From Modicisalibacter coralii (GTDB lineage Bacteria; Pseudomonadota; Gammaproteobacteria; Pseudomonadales; Halomonadaceae), in contig NZ_QWBW01000019.1 in NCBI RefSeq assembly GCF_004117855.1, positions 32,190 to 96,189 on the forward strand: 64,000 nt of DNA, in the 5' to 3' direction. The notes beneath the pieces were generated by a model. The model saw only the letters and a list, made by a program, of their open reading frames with translations, did not search any database and was not told the DNA's origin. The position numbers and the translations under genes are program-made. How positions within the stretch are numbered: position 1 is the stretch's first letter; the number at the start of each line of letters is the position of its first letter. This document shows positions 21,005 to 30,338 of the stretch, piece by piece.

Positions 21005-22015
21005 ATGGAGCTGCAGGGCAAGCGGATACTGGTCACGGGCGCGGACGGTTTCATCGGTTCCCATCTCACCGAGCGACTGGTCGAGACCGGTCACGACGTG
21101 CGGGCCTTCGTGATGTACAACTCCTTCAACAGCTGGGGATGGCTCGACAGCGCGCCGCTCGAGGTGCGACGCAATCTGGACGTGGTGGCCGGCGACATTC
21201 GCGATCCCTACGGCGTGCGGCGGGCCGTCGAGGGGTGTGACGTCATCCTCCACCTCGCCGCCCTGATCGCGATTCCGTATTCCTATCACTCGCCCGACGC
21301 CTACGTGGACACCAACGTCAAGGGCACGCTGAACATCGTTCAGGCGGCGCGCGACCTGGGCGTCGAAAAGGTGGTGCATACCTCGACCAGCGAGGTCTAC
21401 GGCACCGCCCGTCAGGTACCGATCACCGAAGCGCATCCCTTGTGCGGGCAGTCGCCCTATTCCGCCTCCAAGATCGGCGCCGACCAGATCGCGCTGTCGT
21501 TCCAGCGCTCCTTCGCGACACCGGTCGCGGTGATCCGGCCGTTCAATACCTACGGGCCGCGTCAGTCGGCGCGAGCGGTCATCCCCACGATCATCTCCCA
21601 GCTCATCGCCGGACAACGGGAGATCCACCTGGGGTCGCTGCATCCCACCCGGGACTTCAGTTACGTCGACGACACGGTGAGCGGCTTCATCCGGGTCGCC
21701 GAGAGCGAGGCGGCGATCGGCGAGGTGGTCAACGTGGGCAGCGGTTTCGAGATCAGCATCGGCGACACCGTGGGCATGATCGCCGACCTGGCGGGCCGCG
21801 AGATCACCATCACCACTGATGAACAGCGGCTGCGCCCCGCCGGCAGCGAAGTCGAACGCCTCTGGGCGAGTACCGACAAGGCCGTCCGTCTGCTCGGCCA
21901 TCAGCCGGCCTTCGGCGGCCTCGACGGCTTGCGGCGCGGCCTGGCGAGGACCATCGAGTGGTTCAGCGATCCCGCCAACCTGGCCCGCTACAAGGCCCAT
22001 CTCTACAACATCTAG
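21005..22015 (+). CDS. legB: NAD-dependent 4,6-dehydratase, LegB-like
   Basis: Extended SDR of 336 aa. It has NAD motif GADGFIGSHL (residues 13-22), a TSTSEVYGTA segment and YxxxK in SPYSASKIGADQ, and continues VIRPFNTYGPRQSARAVIPT. In LegB enzymes it turns a nucleotide-linked GlcNAc into the 4-keto-6-deoxy form, starting legionaminic/bacillosamine-type sugars. The neuD-neuB-neuC genes and a PtmE-like guanylyltransferase nearby support the GDP-GlcNAc variant described in Campylobacter. It is the first gene after the locus B ops element; the ribosome binding site is weak. The LegC aminotransferase that normally follows is absent. Confidence 0.82.
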   Translation: MELQGKRILVTGADGFIGSHLTERLVETGHDVRAFVMYNSFNSWGWLDSAPLEVRRNLDVVAGDIRDPYGVRRAVEGCDVILHLAALIAIPYSYHSPDAYVDTNVKGTLNIVQAARDLGVEKVVHTSTSEVYGTARQVPITEAHPLCGQSPYSASKIGADQIALSFQRSFATPVAVIRPFNTYGPRQSARAVIPTIISQLIAGQREIHLGSLHPTRDFSYVDDTVSGFIRVAESEAAIGEVVNVGSGFEISIGDTVGMIADLAGREITITTDEQRLRPAGSEVERLWASTDKAVRLLGHQPAFGGLDGLRRGLARTIEWFSDPANLARYKAHLYNI

Positions 22016-22045
22016 CGCAATGGATGCGCCGGGAGCGGTGACGAG

Positions 22046-22675
22046 ATGGCGGACTATTACGTATTGGGGGGCGGGGGCCAGGCGAGGGTCCTGGTGCATT
22101 GCCTCGTGGCCCTGGGCCACCGGGCACGCGGCTACACGGCGCCGCAGGCCTCGCAGGGCATGCCCGGCGTGGCCTACCTGGGCACGGACCGCGACATCCT
22201 GGCCCGGGACCTGCCCCCCGGCGAACGCCTGGCGGTGATCGGGGTGGGCAAGGTGGACGCTCACGCCGACCGCCTCGGGCTGCTGTTCCGTTACCAGGCA
22301 CGAGGCTTCCACTTTCCGGCCCTGGTGTCGCATGCCGCCATCGTGCACGCCGATGTCGTCTGCGGTGACGGCAGTGTGGTGCTCGACGGCGCTGTGGTGG
22401 TCACCGGCGCGCGGCTGGGGCGGGCCTGCATCGTCAATACCCGCGCCGGCGTCGACCATGACTGCTGGCTGGGCGACGACGTCCACATCGCGCCGGGCGC
22501 CACCCTGAGCGGCGGGGTCCACATCGGTGACCACTGCCTGATCGGTACCGGCGCCAACCTGATCCATTCGGTCTCGGTCTGCTCGGGCGTGGTGGTGGGC
22601 GCGGGGGCCACGGTGGTCGGCGACATCAACGAACCCGGCGTCTACGTCGGGACCCCGGCAAGGAGAATCGCATGA
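22046..22675 (+). CDS. neuD: Left-handed beta-helix acetyltransferase (NeuD/PglD/LegH family)
   Basis: 209 aa. It starts ADYYVLGGGGQARVLVHCL, the N-terminal Rossmann-like sugar-binding part of NeuD/PglD proteins. Hexapeptide repeats follow (VVCGDGSVVLDGAVVVTGARLG, then VHIGDHCLIGTGANL). The catalytic His is probably in AGVDHDCWLGD. In legionaminic pathways this enzyme N-acetylates the 4-amino group; in sialic-acid loci NeuD O-acetylates. Here the first role is favoured by legB. Its stop overlaps the neuB start by 4 bases. Confidence 0.85.
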   Translation: MADYYVLGGGGQARVLVHCLVALGHRARGYTAPQASQGMPGVAYLGTDRDILARDLPPGERLAVIGVGKVDAHADRLGLLFRYQARGFHFPALVSHAAIVHADVVCGDGSVVLDGAVVVTGARLGRACIVNTRAGVDHDCWLGDDVHIAPGATLSGGVHIGDHCLIGTGANLIHSVSVCSGVVVGAGATVVGDINEPGVYVGTPARRIA

Positions 22676-23688
22676 AGGAACCGCTTTGTACCTACGTGAT
22701 CGCCGAGGCGGGGGTCAATCACGACGGCTCCCTCGAACAGGCCTTCCGCCTGGTCGAGCAGGCCGTGACCTGCGGGGCCGATGCCATCAAGTTCCAGGCC
22801 TTCAGCGCCGACCGGCTGGTGACGCGGGCGGCCGCGACGGCGACCTATCAGCGCCGCACGGCGGCGGTGGCGTCGCAGTACGAGCTGCTCAAGGCGCTCG
22901 AACTCGACGCCGAGGCGTTCCAGCGCCTGCAGGCCCATTGCCGGGCGCTGGGTATCGAATTCCTGGCCAGTCCCTTCGACGAGGAGAGCGTCGACTTCCT
23001 CGCCGACCTGGGCGTGCGCTCGTTCAAGATTCCCTCCGGCGAGATCACCAATACGCCCCTGCTCGAGCGCATCGCCGCTCATGGCAAGCCGGTGATCCTC
23101 TCCACCGGCATGTGCTGGCTGGCGGAGGTCGATACCGCGATCCGCACTCTCGATGCCGCCGGCGCCGGCGAGATCACCCTGCTGCATTGCGTGACCGAGT
23201 ATCCGGCACCCTTCGAGCAGATCAATCTCTCGGCGATGCACACCCTGGCCAGTGCCTTCGGCCGCCCGGTGGGTTATTCGGACCACACCGCGGGCATCGA
23301 CATGGCGATCGCCGCCGTCGCCATGGGCGCCCGGGTGATCGAGAAGCATTTCACGCTGGATACCACGCTGCCCGGGCCCGACCACGCCGCCTCGCTGGCG
23401 CCCGGCGACTTTCGCGCCATGGTCGAGGCGATTCGCCACGTCGAACTGGCGCGCGGCGACGGCATCAAGCGTCCGGCGCCCTGCGAGCTCGACAACATGC
23501 GGGTGGTGCGCAAGAGCATCGCCGTGGGGCGCGACATCGCCGCCGGCGAGATCCTGTCGCGGGCCGATCTGACCCTCAAGCGGCCCGGTTCGGGGATGCC
23601 GCCGTCGCTGCTCGAGACGGTGGTGGGGCGCCAGGTCGTTCGTGCGATCCGCAGCGACGACCTGCTCGACTGGCGGGACCTGGCATGA
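22672..23688 (+). CDS. neuB: Nonulosonic acid synthase (NeuB/LegI family)
   Basis: Condenses phosphoenolpyruvate with an N-acetylated hexosamine-type sugar to make a nine-carbon acid. 338 aa. The TIM-barrel NeuB domain has EAGVNHDGSLEQA, DAIKFQAFSADRLVT, KIPSGEITNTPLL, STGM and GYSDHTAGID. The C-terminal antifreeze-like SAF domain (from about residue 280) has VRKSIAVGRDIAAGEI and LKRPGSGMPP. It is flanked by overlapping neuD and neuC (4-base overlaps), so it is translationally coupled. LegI (2,4-diacetamido substrate) is more likely than sialate synthase because of legB. Confidence 0.93.
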   Translation: MKEPLCTYVIAEAGVNHDGSLEQAFRLVEQAVTCGADAIKFQAFSADRLVTRAAATATYQRRTAAVASQYELLKALELDAEAFQRLQAHCRALGIEFLASPFDEESVDFLADLGVRSFKIPSGEITNTPLLERIAAHGKPVILSTGMCWLAEVDTAIRTLDAAGAGEITLLHCVTEYPAPFEQINLSAMHTLASAFGRPVGYSDHTAGIDMAIAAVAMGARVIEKHFTLDTTLPGPDHAASLAPGDFRAMVEAIRHVELARGDGIKRPAPCELDNMRVVRKSIAVGRDIAAGEILSRADLTLKRPGSGMPPSLLETVVGRQVVRAIRSDDLLDWRDLA

Positions 23689-24905
23689 GCCGGCGACTCT
23701 GGGTCCTGACCACCACCCGGGCCGACTATGGGCTGCTCTACTGGCTGCTGCGCGAGATCGACGACGATCCGGCCCTGGAACTGATGCTGGCAGTGACCGG
23801 CAGCCACCTGTCCCGCGAATTCGGCCACACCGTCGACGACATCGAGCGCGACGGCTTCGCCATCCACCGGCGCCTGGAGATCCTGCTCGCCTCGGATACC
23901 CGCACGGCGGTGACCAAGGCGATGGGGCTGGCCATGCTCGCCTGTGGCGATGCCCTGGCCGAGGACCGGCCCGACGCGGTGGTGGTGCTCGGCGATCGCT
24001 TCGAGATCGTCCCGGTGGCGCTGGCGGCCGTGGTCCAGGGGATCCCCGTCGTGCATCTGCACGGCGGCGAGATCACCCGGGGCGCCCTCGACGACTACTT
24101 CCGCCATGCGGTGACCAAGCTCGCCTCGCTGCATTTCCCGGCCACCGAGGCCTATCGCCGCAACCTGCTGCAACTGGGCGAGGCACCGGAGGCGATCTTC
24201 AATCACGGTGCCCCCGGGCTCGATCACCTGCACCGCAGCGAGCGGCTCGACCGCGAGACGCTGGCGCAGGCCCTGGGGCTGGCGTTGACGCGCCCCACGG
24301 CCCTGGTGACCTGCCACCCGGTGACCGCGGAGAGCGACGCCGATTCCATGGCGACGGTACAGGCCCTGCTCGAGGCGCTGGAAGCCATCGATGGACTGGA
24401 TCTGGTGATCACCAAGGCCAACGCCGACAGCCAGGGGCGACAGATCAACGCCTGCCTGACCGCGTGGTGCGCGCGCCACGCCGACCGCGCCCGGCTCTTC
24501 GACAACCTGGGGCCACGGCGCTACCACGCCTGCCTGGCCCATCTGGATCTGATGATCGGCAACTCGTCGAGCGGGCTGATCGAGGCGCCGTCGTTCCGCC
24601 TGCCGGTGGTCAACATCGGCAGCCGTCAGGCAGGGCGACTGACGGCGGCCAACGTGATCACGGTGGTCGCCGAGCGCGAGGCGATCCGCGCGGCCATCGA
24701 ACGCGCCTCGAGCGACGACTTCCGGCGCTCGCTGGCCGGTCTCGAGAATCCCTACGACCGTCATGGCGACGGCAGGACGTCCTGGCGGATCAAGGAAACC
24801 CTCAAGGCGTTTCCCCTGGACCCACACCCCAAGAAGCGGTTCGTCGGTACGCCCTTCGGCGTCGCGAGTGCCTGCGAGGAGGCAGAATGTTCGAGAAGCT
24901 ATTGA
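23685..24905 (+). CDS. neuC: Nucleotide-sugar 2-epimerase, hydrolysing (NeuC/LegG family)
   Basis: Removes the nucleotide while inverting C2, delivering the free ManNAc-type sugar to NeuB. It starts MSRRLWVLTTTRADYGLLYWL, the classic NeuC start. VVLGDRFEIVPVA, HLHGGEITRGALDD and NSSSGLIEAPSFRLPVVNIGSRQAGR complete the epimerase-2 fold. 406 aa, slightly longer than usual because of a C-terminal tail (after about residue 380) that overlaps the next gene by 19 bases. Confidence 0.92.
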   Translation: MSRRLWVLTTTRADYGLLYWLLREIDDDPALELMLAVTGSHLSREFGHTVDDIERDGFAIHRRLEILLASDTRTAVTKAMGLAMLACGDALAEDRPDAVVVLGDRFEIVPVALAAVVQGIPVVHLHGGEITRGALDDYFRHAVTKLASLHFPATEAYRRNLLQLGEAPEAIFNHGAPGLDHLHRSERLDRETLAQALGLALTRPTALVTCHPVTAESDADSMATVQALLEALEAIDGLDLVITKANADSQGRQINACLTAWCARHADRARLFDNLGPRRYHACLAHLDLMIGNSSSGLIEAPSFRLPVVNIGSRQAGRLTAANVITVVAEREAIRAAIERASSDDFRRSLAGLENPYDRHGDGRTSWRIKETLKAFPLDPHPKKRFVGTPFGVASACEEAECSRSY

Positions 24906-25948
24906 CCCCGCCGCAACGCAACGTGCTGGAAGCCCTCCACCAACTGGAGGAAACCCGGCGCAAGGTCCTGTTCGTGGTCGATGACAACTCGCGACTGCTG
25001 GGCACGCTCACCGACGGCGACGTGCGCCGCTGGATCCTGGGCGGCGGCGATCTGGCCGGCCAGGTGGGGGCGGTCTGCAACACCGCGCCGTTCACGGCGC
25101 GGGAAAACGACGACCTTGCCGAGGTCGGCCGGACGATGCGCCGGCTGCAGATCACCGTGGTACCGGTGGTCGACGACGGCGGGCGCGTGGTCGATGCGCA
25201 TTTCTGGGAGTCGCTCTGTCAGGAGGGCGGGGAGCGTTCGCCGCGCCATCATCTGAACCTGCCGGTGGTGGTCATGGCGGGGGGCAAGGGCACGCGCCTG
25301 GCGCCGTTCACCGACGTCCTGCCCAAGCCGTTGATTCCGGTCGGCGACAAGACCGCCATCGAGATCATCCTCGATTCCTTCGTCGACTACGGCGTGGACG
25401 ACTTCTACCTCTCGGTGAACTACAAGTCGCGGATGATCCAGGCCTACTTCGAGGAGCGGGAACCGGCCTACCGCCTCCAGTACCTCTACGAGGAGAAACC
25501 GCTGGGCACGGGCGGCAGCCTCAGCGCGCTCAGCGGCAAGCTCGACGGCGACCTGATCGTGACCAACTGCGACGTGATCGTGCGGGCGGACTACCACGCC
25601 ATGGTCGAGCACCACCGTCGCGAGGGCAACGACATCACGGTGGTCGTGTCGATGCGTTCCTACGACATTCCCTACGGCATCTGCGACATCGTCGACAACG
25701 GTCAGCTGTGCGCCATGCGCGAGAAGCCGCACTACGACTTCATGGTCAATACCGGCCTCTATATCCTGCGCGCCTCGACCCTCGATCTGATCCCGCCCAA
25801 CACCTTCTACCACCTGACCGACCTGATCGACGACGTCAGGGCGCGCGGCGGGCGGGTGGGGGTCTACCCGATCAGCGAGAAGGCCTGGCTGGACACCGGG
25901 GAATGGCGTCAGTACTGCGAGACCCTCTCGCAGATCAAGTCGGCATGA
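24887..25948 (+). CDS. ptmE: CBS-domain sugar-1-phosphate nucleotidyltransferase (PtmE-like)
   Basis: 353 aa. An N-terminal CBS pair (residues ~1-115; VLFVVDDNSRLLGTLTDGDVRR and ITVVPVVDDGGRVVD) precedes a nucleotidyltransferase domain starting VVVMAGGKGTRLAPFTDVLPKPL. This fusion matches PtmE, the GlcN-1-phosphate guanylyltransferase that starts the GDP route to CMP-legionaminate in Campylobacter. The CBS pair may sense a nucleotide. It starts inside the neuC 3' end. Exact substrate (GlcN-1-P with GTP) is inferred from family and context. Confidence 0.82.
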   Translation: MFEKLLTPPQRNVLEALHQLEETRRKVLFVVDDNSRLLGTLTDGDVRRWILGGGDLAGQVGAVCNTAPFTARENDDLAEVGRTMRRLQITVVPVVDDGGRVVDAHFWESLCQEGGERSPRHHLNLPVVVMAGGKGTRLAPFTDVLPKPLIPVGDKTAIEIILDSFVDYGVDDFYLSVNYKSRMIQAYFEEREPAYRLQYLYEEKPLGTGGSLSALSGKLDGDLIVTNCDVIVRADYHAMVEHHRREGNDITVVVSMRSYDIPYGICDIVDNGQLCAMREKPHYDFMVNTGLYILRASTLDLIPPNTFYHLTDLIDDVRARGGRVGVYPISEKAWLDTGEWRQYCETLSQIKSA

Positions 25949-25997
25949 CCTCTCTGCTCTGTGCCTTTCGGCGCCACTTCGACAATCGGGTGAATTC

Positions 25998-26711
25998 ATG
26001 ATCGGTGACAAAAGAGTCGTGGCCATCGTGCCGGCCCGCGGCGGCAGCAAGTCGGTGCCCGGCAAGAACATACGTGATCTGGGCGGACGCCCGCTGATCG
26101 ACTGGACGTTGCGCATGGCGCTCGACAGCGACGCCATCGATCGCGTCATTGTCTCCACCGACGACCGCGCCATCGCCGAGGTCGCCGAACGCTGCGGTGC
26201 GGAAGTCATGTGGCGTCCCGCGGCGCTCGCCACCGATACGTCCCGGGTTCTCGATACGGTCGTCGACCTTGCCGAGCGCCTCAGGGGCGAGGGGGAGCGT
26301 GCCCCCTATGGCCTGCTTCTCGAACCGACGAGCCCGTTTCGCAGGCCCGAAGTCATCCAGCAGTGTCTGGCGCGCCTCGAGGAGGGGCTGGACTCCGCGG
26401 CGACGTTCAAGCCCGCCGAGCTCAATCCCCATCGGGCCTGGAGACTGGCGGACGGGAAGCTCGAGACGTTCATTGACGGGGCCATCCCCTGGCTGCCCCG
26501 GCAGGCGTTGCCGGAGGCCTACCAGCTCAGCGGCGACGTCTACGCCTTCCGGCTAGACCGGCTGCGCACCGACTGCCAGGCGTTGCTCTTCGGGCGCATG
26601 GGCGCAGTGGTGATCGACGGCAGCCGCTCGCTGGATATAGACACCCTCGAAGACTTCATGATTGCCGAATACCTGGTGAAAGGAATCGACCATGAACCGA
26701 CCATTGCATGA
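25998..26711 (+). CDS. neuA: CMP-nonulosonate cytidylyltransferase (NeuA/LegF family)
   Basis: Activates the nine-carbon acid with CTP to CMP-sugar, the donor for a sialyltransferase-type enzyme. 237 aa. The signature [14 protein letters not shown] lies near residues 12-25; [18 protein letters not shown] and [13 protein letters not shown] follow. Length fits single-domain NeuA/LegF. It overlaps the next SDR by 20 bases. Together with neuB and neuC it completes the CMP-nonulosonate branch. Confidence 0.92.
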   Translation: MIGDKRVVAIVPARGGSKSVPGKNIRDLGGRPLIDWTLRMALDSDAIDRVIVSTDDRAIAEVAERCGAEVMWRPAALATDTSRVLDTVVDLAERLRGEGERAPYGLLLEPTSPFRRPEVIQQCLARLEEGLDSAATFKPAELNPHRAWRLADGKLETFIDGAIPWLPRQALPEAYQLSGDVYAFRLDRLRTDCQALLFGRMGAVVIDGSRSLDIDTLEDFMIAEYLVKGIDHEPTIA

Positions 26712-27489
26712 CTTGTTCGATCTCTCCGGCCGTACGGCGCTGATCAGCGGCGGCGCGGGCTATCTCGGCCTGGCCATGGGCGAGGCCCTGGCCGAGCTGG
26801 GGGCCAGCGTGGTGGTGGCTAGCCGTGACGGAGAGGCCTGCGCAGAAGCCGCACGGCATCTACGTGAACACTTCCCCGGGGGAGAGCATCGTGGCATGGC
26901 GCTGGACGTTACCGATGCCGACTCGGTCACGGACTGCGTCGAACGCCTCGACGGCGAGGCCGGTGGCCTCGACATTCTGGTCAACAACGCCTGGTCGGGA
27001 CGCAAGAACAGCTGGCAGAGCATCGACGAGGAGGACTGGTATTACGACGTGGATATCAGCCTCAATTCCGTGTTCCGCATGGTCAAGCACTTCCACCCGC
27101 TGATTCGGGAACGGCATGGATGCATCGTCAACATCGCCTCCATGTATGGCCACGTAGCGCCCGACTATCGACTGTATGTCGGAACCGACCATGCCAATCC
27201 GCCCAGTTACGGGGCCGCCAAGGCCGGTGTACTGCAGTTCACCCGTTACCTTGCCAGCTTCCTGTCTCCCGACGCGATCCGTGTCAACGCGATCAGCCCG
27301 GGTGCCTTCCCGCATACCGTGACCCGTGACAACGAGAGCTTCATGCAGCGTCTCCGGGACAAGGCCCCTCTGGGGCGCCTGGGCCAACCGGAAGAACTGA
27401 AGGGGGCGATCGCGCTTCTGGCAAGTGACGCCGGCAGCTACATGACCGGCCAGAATCTGTGCGTCGACGGCGGATGGGCTGTCTGGTGA
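26692..27489 (+). CDS. Short-chain dehydrogenase/reductase (PtmA-like)
   Basis: 265-aa classical SDR. Cofactor motif is [21 protein letters not shown] corresponds to NNAG. Catalytic Ser and YxxxK lie in [15 protein letters not shown] and [11 protein letters not shown], and it ends [15 protein letters not shown]. The inserted [16 protein letters not shown] segment resembles SDRs of nonulosonic-acid and flagellin-glycan loci. In Campylobacter PtmA works early in legionaminate synthesis. The exact reaction here is unknown. Its start lies inside the end of neuA. Confidence 0.8.
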   Translation: MNRPLHDLFDLSGRTALISGGAGYLGLAMGEALAELGASVVVASRDGEACAEAARHLREHFPGGEHRGMALDVTDADSVTDCVERLDGEAGGLDILVNNAWSGRKNSWQSIDEEDWYYDVDISLNSVFRMVKHFHPLIRERHGCIVNIASMYGHVAPDYRLYVGTDHANPPSYGAAKAGVLQFTRYLASFLSPDAIRVNAISPGAFPHTVTRDNESFMQRLRDKAPLGRLGQPEELKGAIALLASDAGSYMTGQNLCVDGGWAVW

Positions 27490-27547
27490 GGGCCCTGATG
27501 ATGGCTTCACCTGCCAAGCGCGGGTCGATTTTCTCGTGGGAGGCAGC

Positions 27548-28483
27548 ATGACGACGAACGTGGGCATCATCGGCCACAGCCCCGGCAATGGCCACCCCTT
27601 TTCCTATTCGGCGATCCTCAACGGCTATGACGATACCGGGCTGCGCGAGGCCGGCTGGCCGGTGATCCACGGCTACGTGCGCCGCCGCCATGCCTCGGAG
27701 TTCGGCGTCGGCGATCTGCGGGTAAGCCACGCCTGGACGCAGGACCCGGCGGTGACCGAGGCGCTGTGCCGGGCGGCGAACATCGCCAACGCCGTGGCCG
27801 CTCCCGGCGCGATGCTCGGCGAGGTCGATGCGGTGATCATCGCCCGCGACGATGCCGCCTCGCACCGCCAGCTCGCCGCGCCCTTCCTCGAGGCCGGGGT
27901 GCCGGTGCTGATCGACAAGCCGCTGACCCTCGATGCCGCCGAGCTCGACTATTTCGCGCCGTTTCTGGCCGCCGGCACGCTGATGTCCTGCTCGGCCATG
28001 CGTTACGCCCGCGAGCTCGACGACGTGCGCGCCGAACTCGCCGACTACGGCCGCCTGAGCCTGGTCCGCGGCACCATCGTCCAGGAGTGGGCGCGCTACG
28101 GCGTGCACCTGCTGGATGCCATCGTTCCGCTGCTGCAGGCGCGGCCGGTCACGATCCGGGCCCTGCCGTGCGACCACGATGCCCTGGCGATCACCCTGGA
28201 CGACGGCGCGCTGATCACCATCGATACGTTGCCCGACTCGCCGCCGGTGTTTCGTGTCGACGTCTACGGCAGCCGCCGGCGCAGCCATCACGACATCACC
28301 GACAACTTCTCGATGTTCCGGCGTCTGCTCGGCGAATTCGCGACGATGGTCGAGACATCGCGTCCCGGCGAATCCGCGGCGGCCACGCCCGTCGTCATCC
28401 GCACGCTGATCGCCGGTCAGCAGGCTCTCCAGACCCGCAGCGAGGTGGCGATCGATGATGCCAAGCTACAGGCGGTTGTTTGA
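27548..28483 (+). CDS. Gfo/Idh/MocA-family oxidoreductase
   Basis: 311 aa starting MTTNVGIIGHSPGNGHPFSYSAI; GGGAGG-type ribosome binding site 6-8 bases upstream. It has a Rossmann N-terminus, DAVIIARDDAASH in the usual position after the dinucleotide fold, and VLIDKPLTLDAAEL containing the family EKP-like motif as DKP. The C-terminal half is the usual sugar-binding beta-sheet domain, somewhat shortened. It likely oxidises or reduces a sugar or nucleotide sugar for locus B. It overlaps the next SDR by 29 bases. Substrate unknown. Confidence 0.78.
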   Translation: MTTNVGIIGHSPGNGHPFSYSAILNGYDDTGLREAGWPVIHGYVRRRHASEFGVGDLRVSHAWTQDPAVTEALCRAANIANAVAAPGAMLGEVDAVIIARDDAASHRQLAAPFLEAGVPVLIDKPLTLDAAELDYFAPFLAAGTLMSCSAMRYARELDDVRAELADYGRLSLVRGTIVQEWARYGVHLLDAIVPLLQARPVTIRALPCDHDALAITLDDGALITIDTLPDSPPVFRVDVYGSRRRSHHDITDNFSMFRRLLGEFATMVETSRPGESAAATPVVIRTLIAGQQALQTRSEVAIDDAKLQAVV

Positions 28484-29279
28484 ACTCGACGGCCGGGTGG
28501 CCGTCGTCACCGGCGGCCTGGGAATCCTCGGGCGACACTTCTGTCGCGCCCTGGCCGAGTTCGGCGCTCACGTGGTGGTGGCCGACGTCGACGGCGAGGC
28601 CGCCGAAGCGCTGGCGACGCAGCTTGCCGCGGCGTATCGCGTCGACTGCCTGGGGCTGGCCTGCGACGTCAGCGAGGAAGCCTCGGTGGAAGCCCTGGTG
28701 GCGCGCGTCGTCGAGCGTTTCGGGCGGATCGACGTCCTGCACAACAATGCCGCCAGCAAGTCCCCGGATCTCGCGGCCTTCTTCGCCCCGGCGGAGGAGT
28801 ACGCCCTCGAGGAGTGGCGACGCATCATGGCGGTGAACCTGGACGGGGTGTTCCTCGTCGCCCGCACCGTGGGCCGGCAGATGATCGCTCAGGGCCACGG
28901 CGGCAGCATCATCCATACCGGCTCGATCTACGGCCATCTGGGCAGCGATCCCGCCATCTACGAAGGCTCGGAATACCTGGGCGTGGCGATCAACACGCCG
29001 CCCGTCTATGCCGCCTCGAAGGCCGGGGTGGCGGGGCTCGCCCGCTATCTCGCCACGCTCTGGGCAGGGCACGGCATTCGCGTCAACACCCTGGTGCCCG
29101 GCGGTGTGGCGAGCGGCCAGAACGCCGAATTCCAGCGTCGCTACGCCGCGCGGATTCCCATGAAGCGCATGGGCGAGGCCGAGGAACTCACCGGGGCGCT
29201 GATCTATCTGGCGTCCGACGCCTCGCGCTACGTGACCGGGCAGACCCTGTTCGTCGATGGCGGTCTCAGCGCCTGGTGA
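28455..29279 (+). CDS. Short-chain dehydrogenase/reductase (PtmA-like), second copy
   Basis: 274-aa SDR. Cofactor motif is AVVTGGLGILGRHFC; LHNNAASKSPDL follows. The catalytic region is IIHTGSIYGHLGSDP and TPPVYAASKAGVAGLARYLA, and the end is VTGQTLFVDGGLSAW. The layout matches the SDR at 26692-27489, and the GSIYG...PPVYAASK pattern is shared, so the two may be paralogues acting on different steps or forming a heteromer. It starts 29 bases inside the Gfo/Idh gene. Confidence 0.8.
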   Translation: MMPSYRRLFELDGRVAVVTGGLGILGRHFCRALAEFGAHVVVADVDGEAAEALATQLAAAYRVDCLGLACDVSEEASVEALVARVVERFGRIDVLHNNAASKSPDLAAFFAPAEEYALEEWRRIMAVNLDGVFLVARTVGRQMIAQGHGGSIIHTGSIYGHLGSDPAIYEGSEYLGVAINTPPVYAASKAGVAGLARYLATLWAGHGIRVNTLVPGGVASGQNAEFQRRYAARIPMKRMGEAEELTGALIYLASDASRYVTGQTLFVDGGLSAW

Positions 29280-29328
29280 TGAACGACGAGCCATGAATCG
29301 ACAGCAGGGACAAGGAGGCAAGACAACC

Positions 29329-30321
29329 ATGAGCGATGCGTTGACGATCGTGATGTACCACTATGTCCGGCCCATGCCCCGGTCGGCCTTCCTGACGGTC
29401 AAGGGGAGGGCGCTCGATGAGTTCCAGGGGCAACTGGATTTTCTCGCACGCCACTATCGGGTCGTGCGCGTCGAGGAGGTGATCGCCGCCATGCGCGGCG
29501 AGGCGACGCTGCCCGACAACGCGGCGCTGCTGACCTTCGACGACGGCTATACCGATCACCATCGCTACGTGCTGCCCGAGCTGGTGGCGCGCGGCATGCA
29601 GGGCAGTTTCTTCCCGCCCGCCTGTTCGGTGCTCGACGGCCGCGTGCTCGACGTCAACAAGATTCATTTCGTGCTCGCCAGCGGCGTCGCGCCGTCGCGT
29701 CTGGTCAGCGAGATATTCGCCGCCCTGGACGAGCTGCGCGATGCCCATGACCTGAAATCGAACGCCGAGTACTACCAGGCCCATTCGCAGGAGAGTCGCT
29801 ACGACACACCCGAGGTGACCTTCATCAAGCGTCTCTTGCAGAAGGGACTGCCGTTGGCGTTGCGCAGCGAGATCGTCGACCGGCTGTTCCGGCGCTACGT
29901 GACCCGCGACGAGCGGGATTTCGCCGCCATGCTCTACATGGACCGCGAGCAGTTGCGCGACTTGCGCGAGGCCGGCATGTGTCTGGGCAGTCATGGCGAC
30001 CAGCATCGCTGGCTCAACACCCTCGACGCCGACGAGCAACGTCGCGAGATCGACCGCAGCCTGACCTTCCTCGGCGAGCTGGGGGTGCCCGAACGGGACT
30101 GGGTGATGTGCTACCCCTACGGTGGCTATGACGATTCGCTGCTGACACTCCTGCGCGAGAAGCGCTGTGCCCTGGGGCTCACCGTCGAGGTGGGCGTGGC
30201 CGATATCGTCCGCAACGATCCGCTGCGGCTGCCGCGGCTCGACACCAACGACGTGCCGGTCGACGCGAGCGTGCCGCTCGAGACGTTCGGCTGGGCCGGC
30301 GTCTCGCCGGTCGGCGCCTGA
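29329..30321 (+). CDS. Polysaccharide deacetylase family protein (NodB homology, CE4-like)
   Basis: 330 aa from ATG 29329, preceded by AAGGAGG about 10 bases upstream; an in-frame ATG at 29293 is less likely. The N-terminus IVMYHYVRP and the motif LLTFDDGYTDHH (TFDDG motif 1 of NodB deacetylases) are clear; LGSHGDQHRWL is the metal-binding H-x3-H motif 2, and YPYGGYD follows. There is no signal peptide, so it probably acts in the cytoplasm on a sugar intermediate rather than on finished polymer. The partner gene downstream is a DUF4910 protein. Confidence 0.82.
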   Translation: MSDALTIVMYHYVRPMPRSAFLTVKGRALDEFQGQLDFLARHYRVVRVEEVIAAMRGEATLPDNAALLTFDDGYTDHHRYVLPELVARGMQGSFFPPACSVLDGRVLDVNKIHFVLASGVAPSRLVSEIFAALDELRDAHDLKSNAEYYQAHSQESRYDTPEVTFIKRLLQKGLPLALRSEIVDRLFRRYVTRDERDFAAMLYMDREQLRDLREAGMCLGSHGDQHRWLNTLDADEQRREIDRSLTFLGELGVPERDWVMCYPYGGYDDSLLTLLREKRCALGLTVEVGVADIVRNDPLRLPRLDTNDVPVDASVPLETFGWAGVSPVGA

Positions 30322-30338
30322 GAGTCGGGGGCACCACG

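Noticed and set aside
20889..21113. Small plus-strand frame before legB
   Set aside because: It lacks a ribosome binding site, overlaps legB in another frame and has no recognisable motif.
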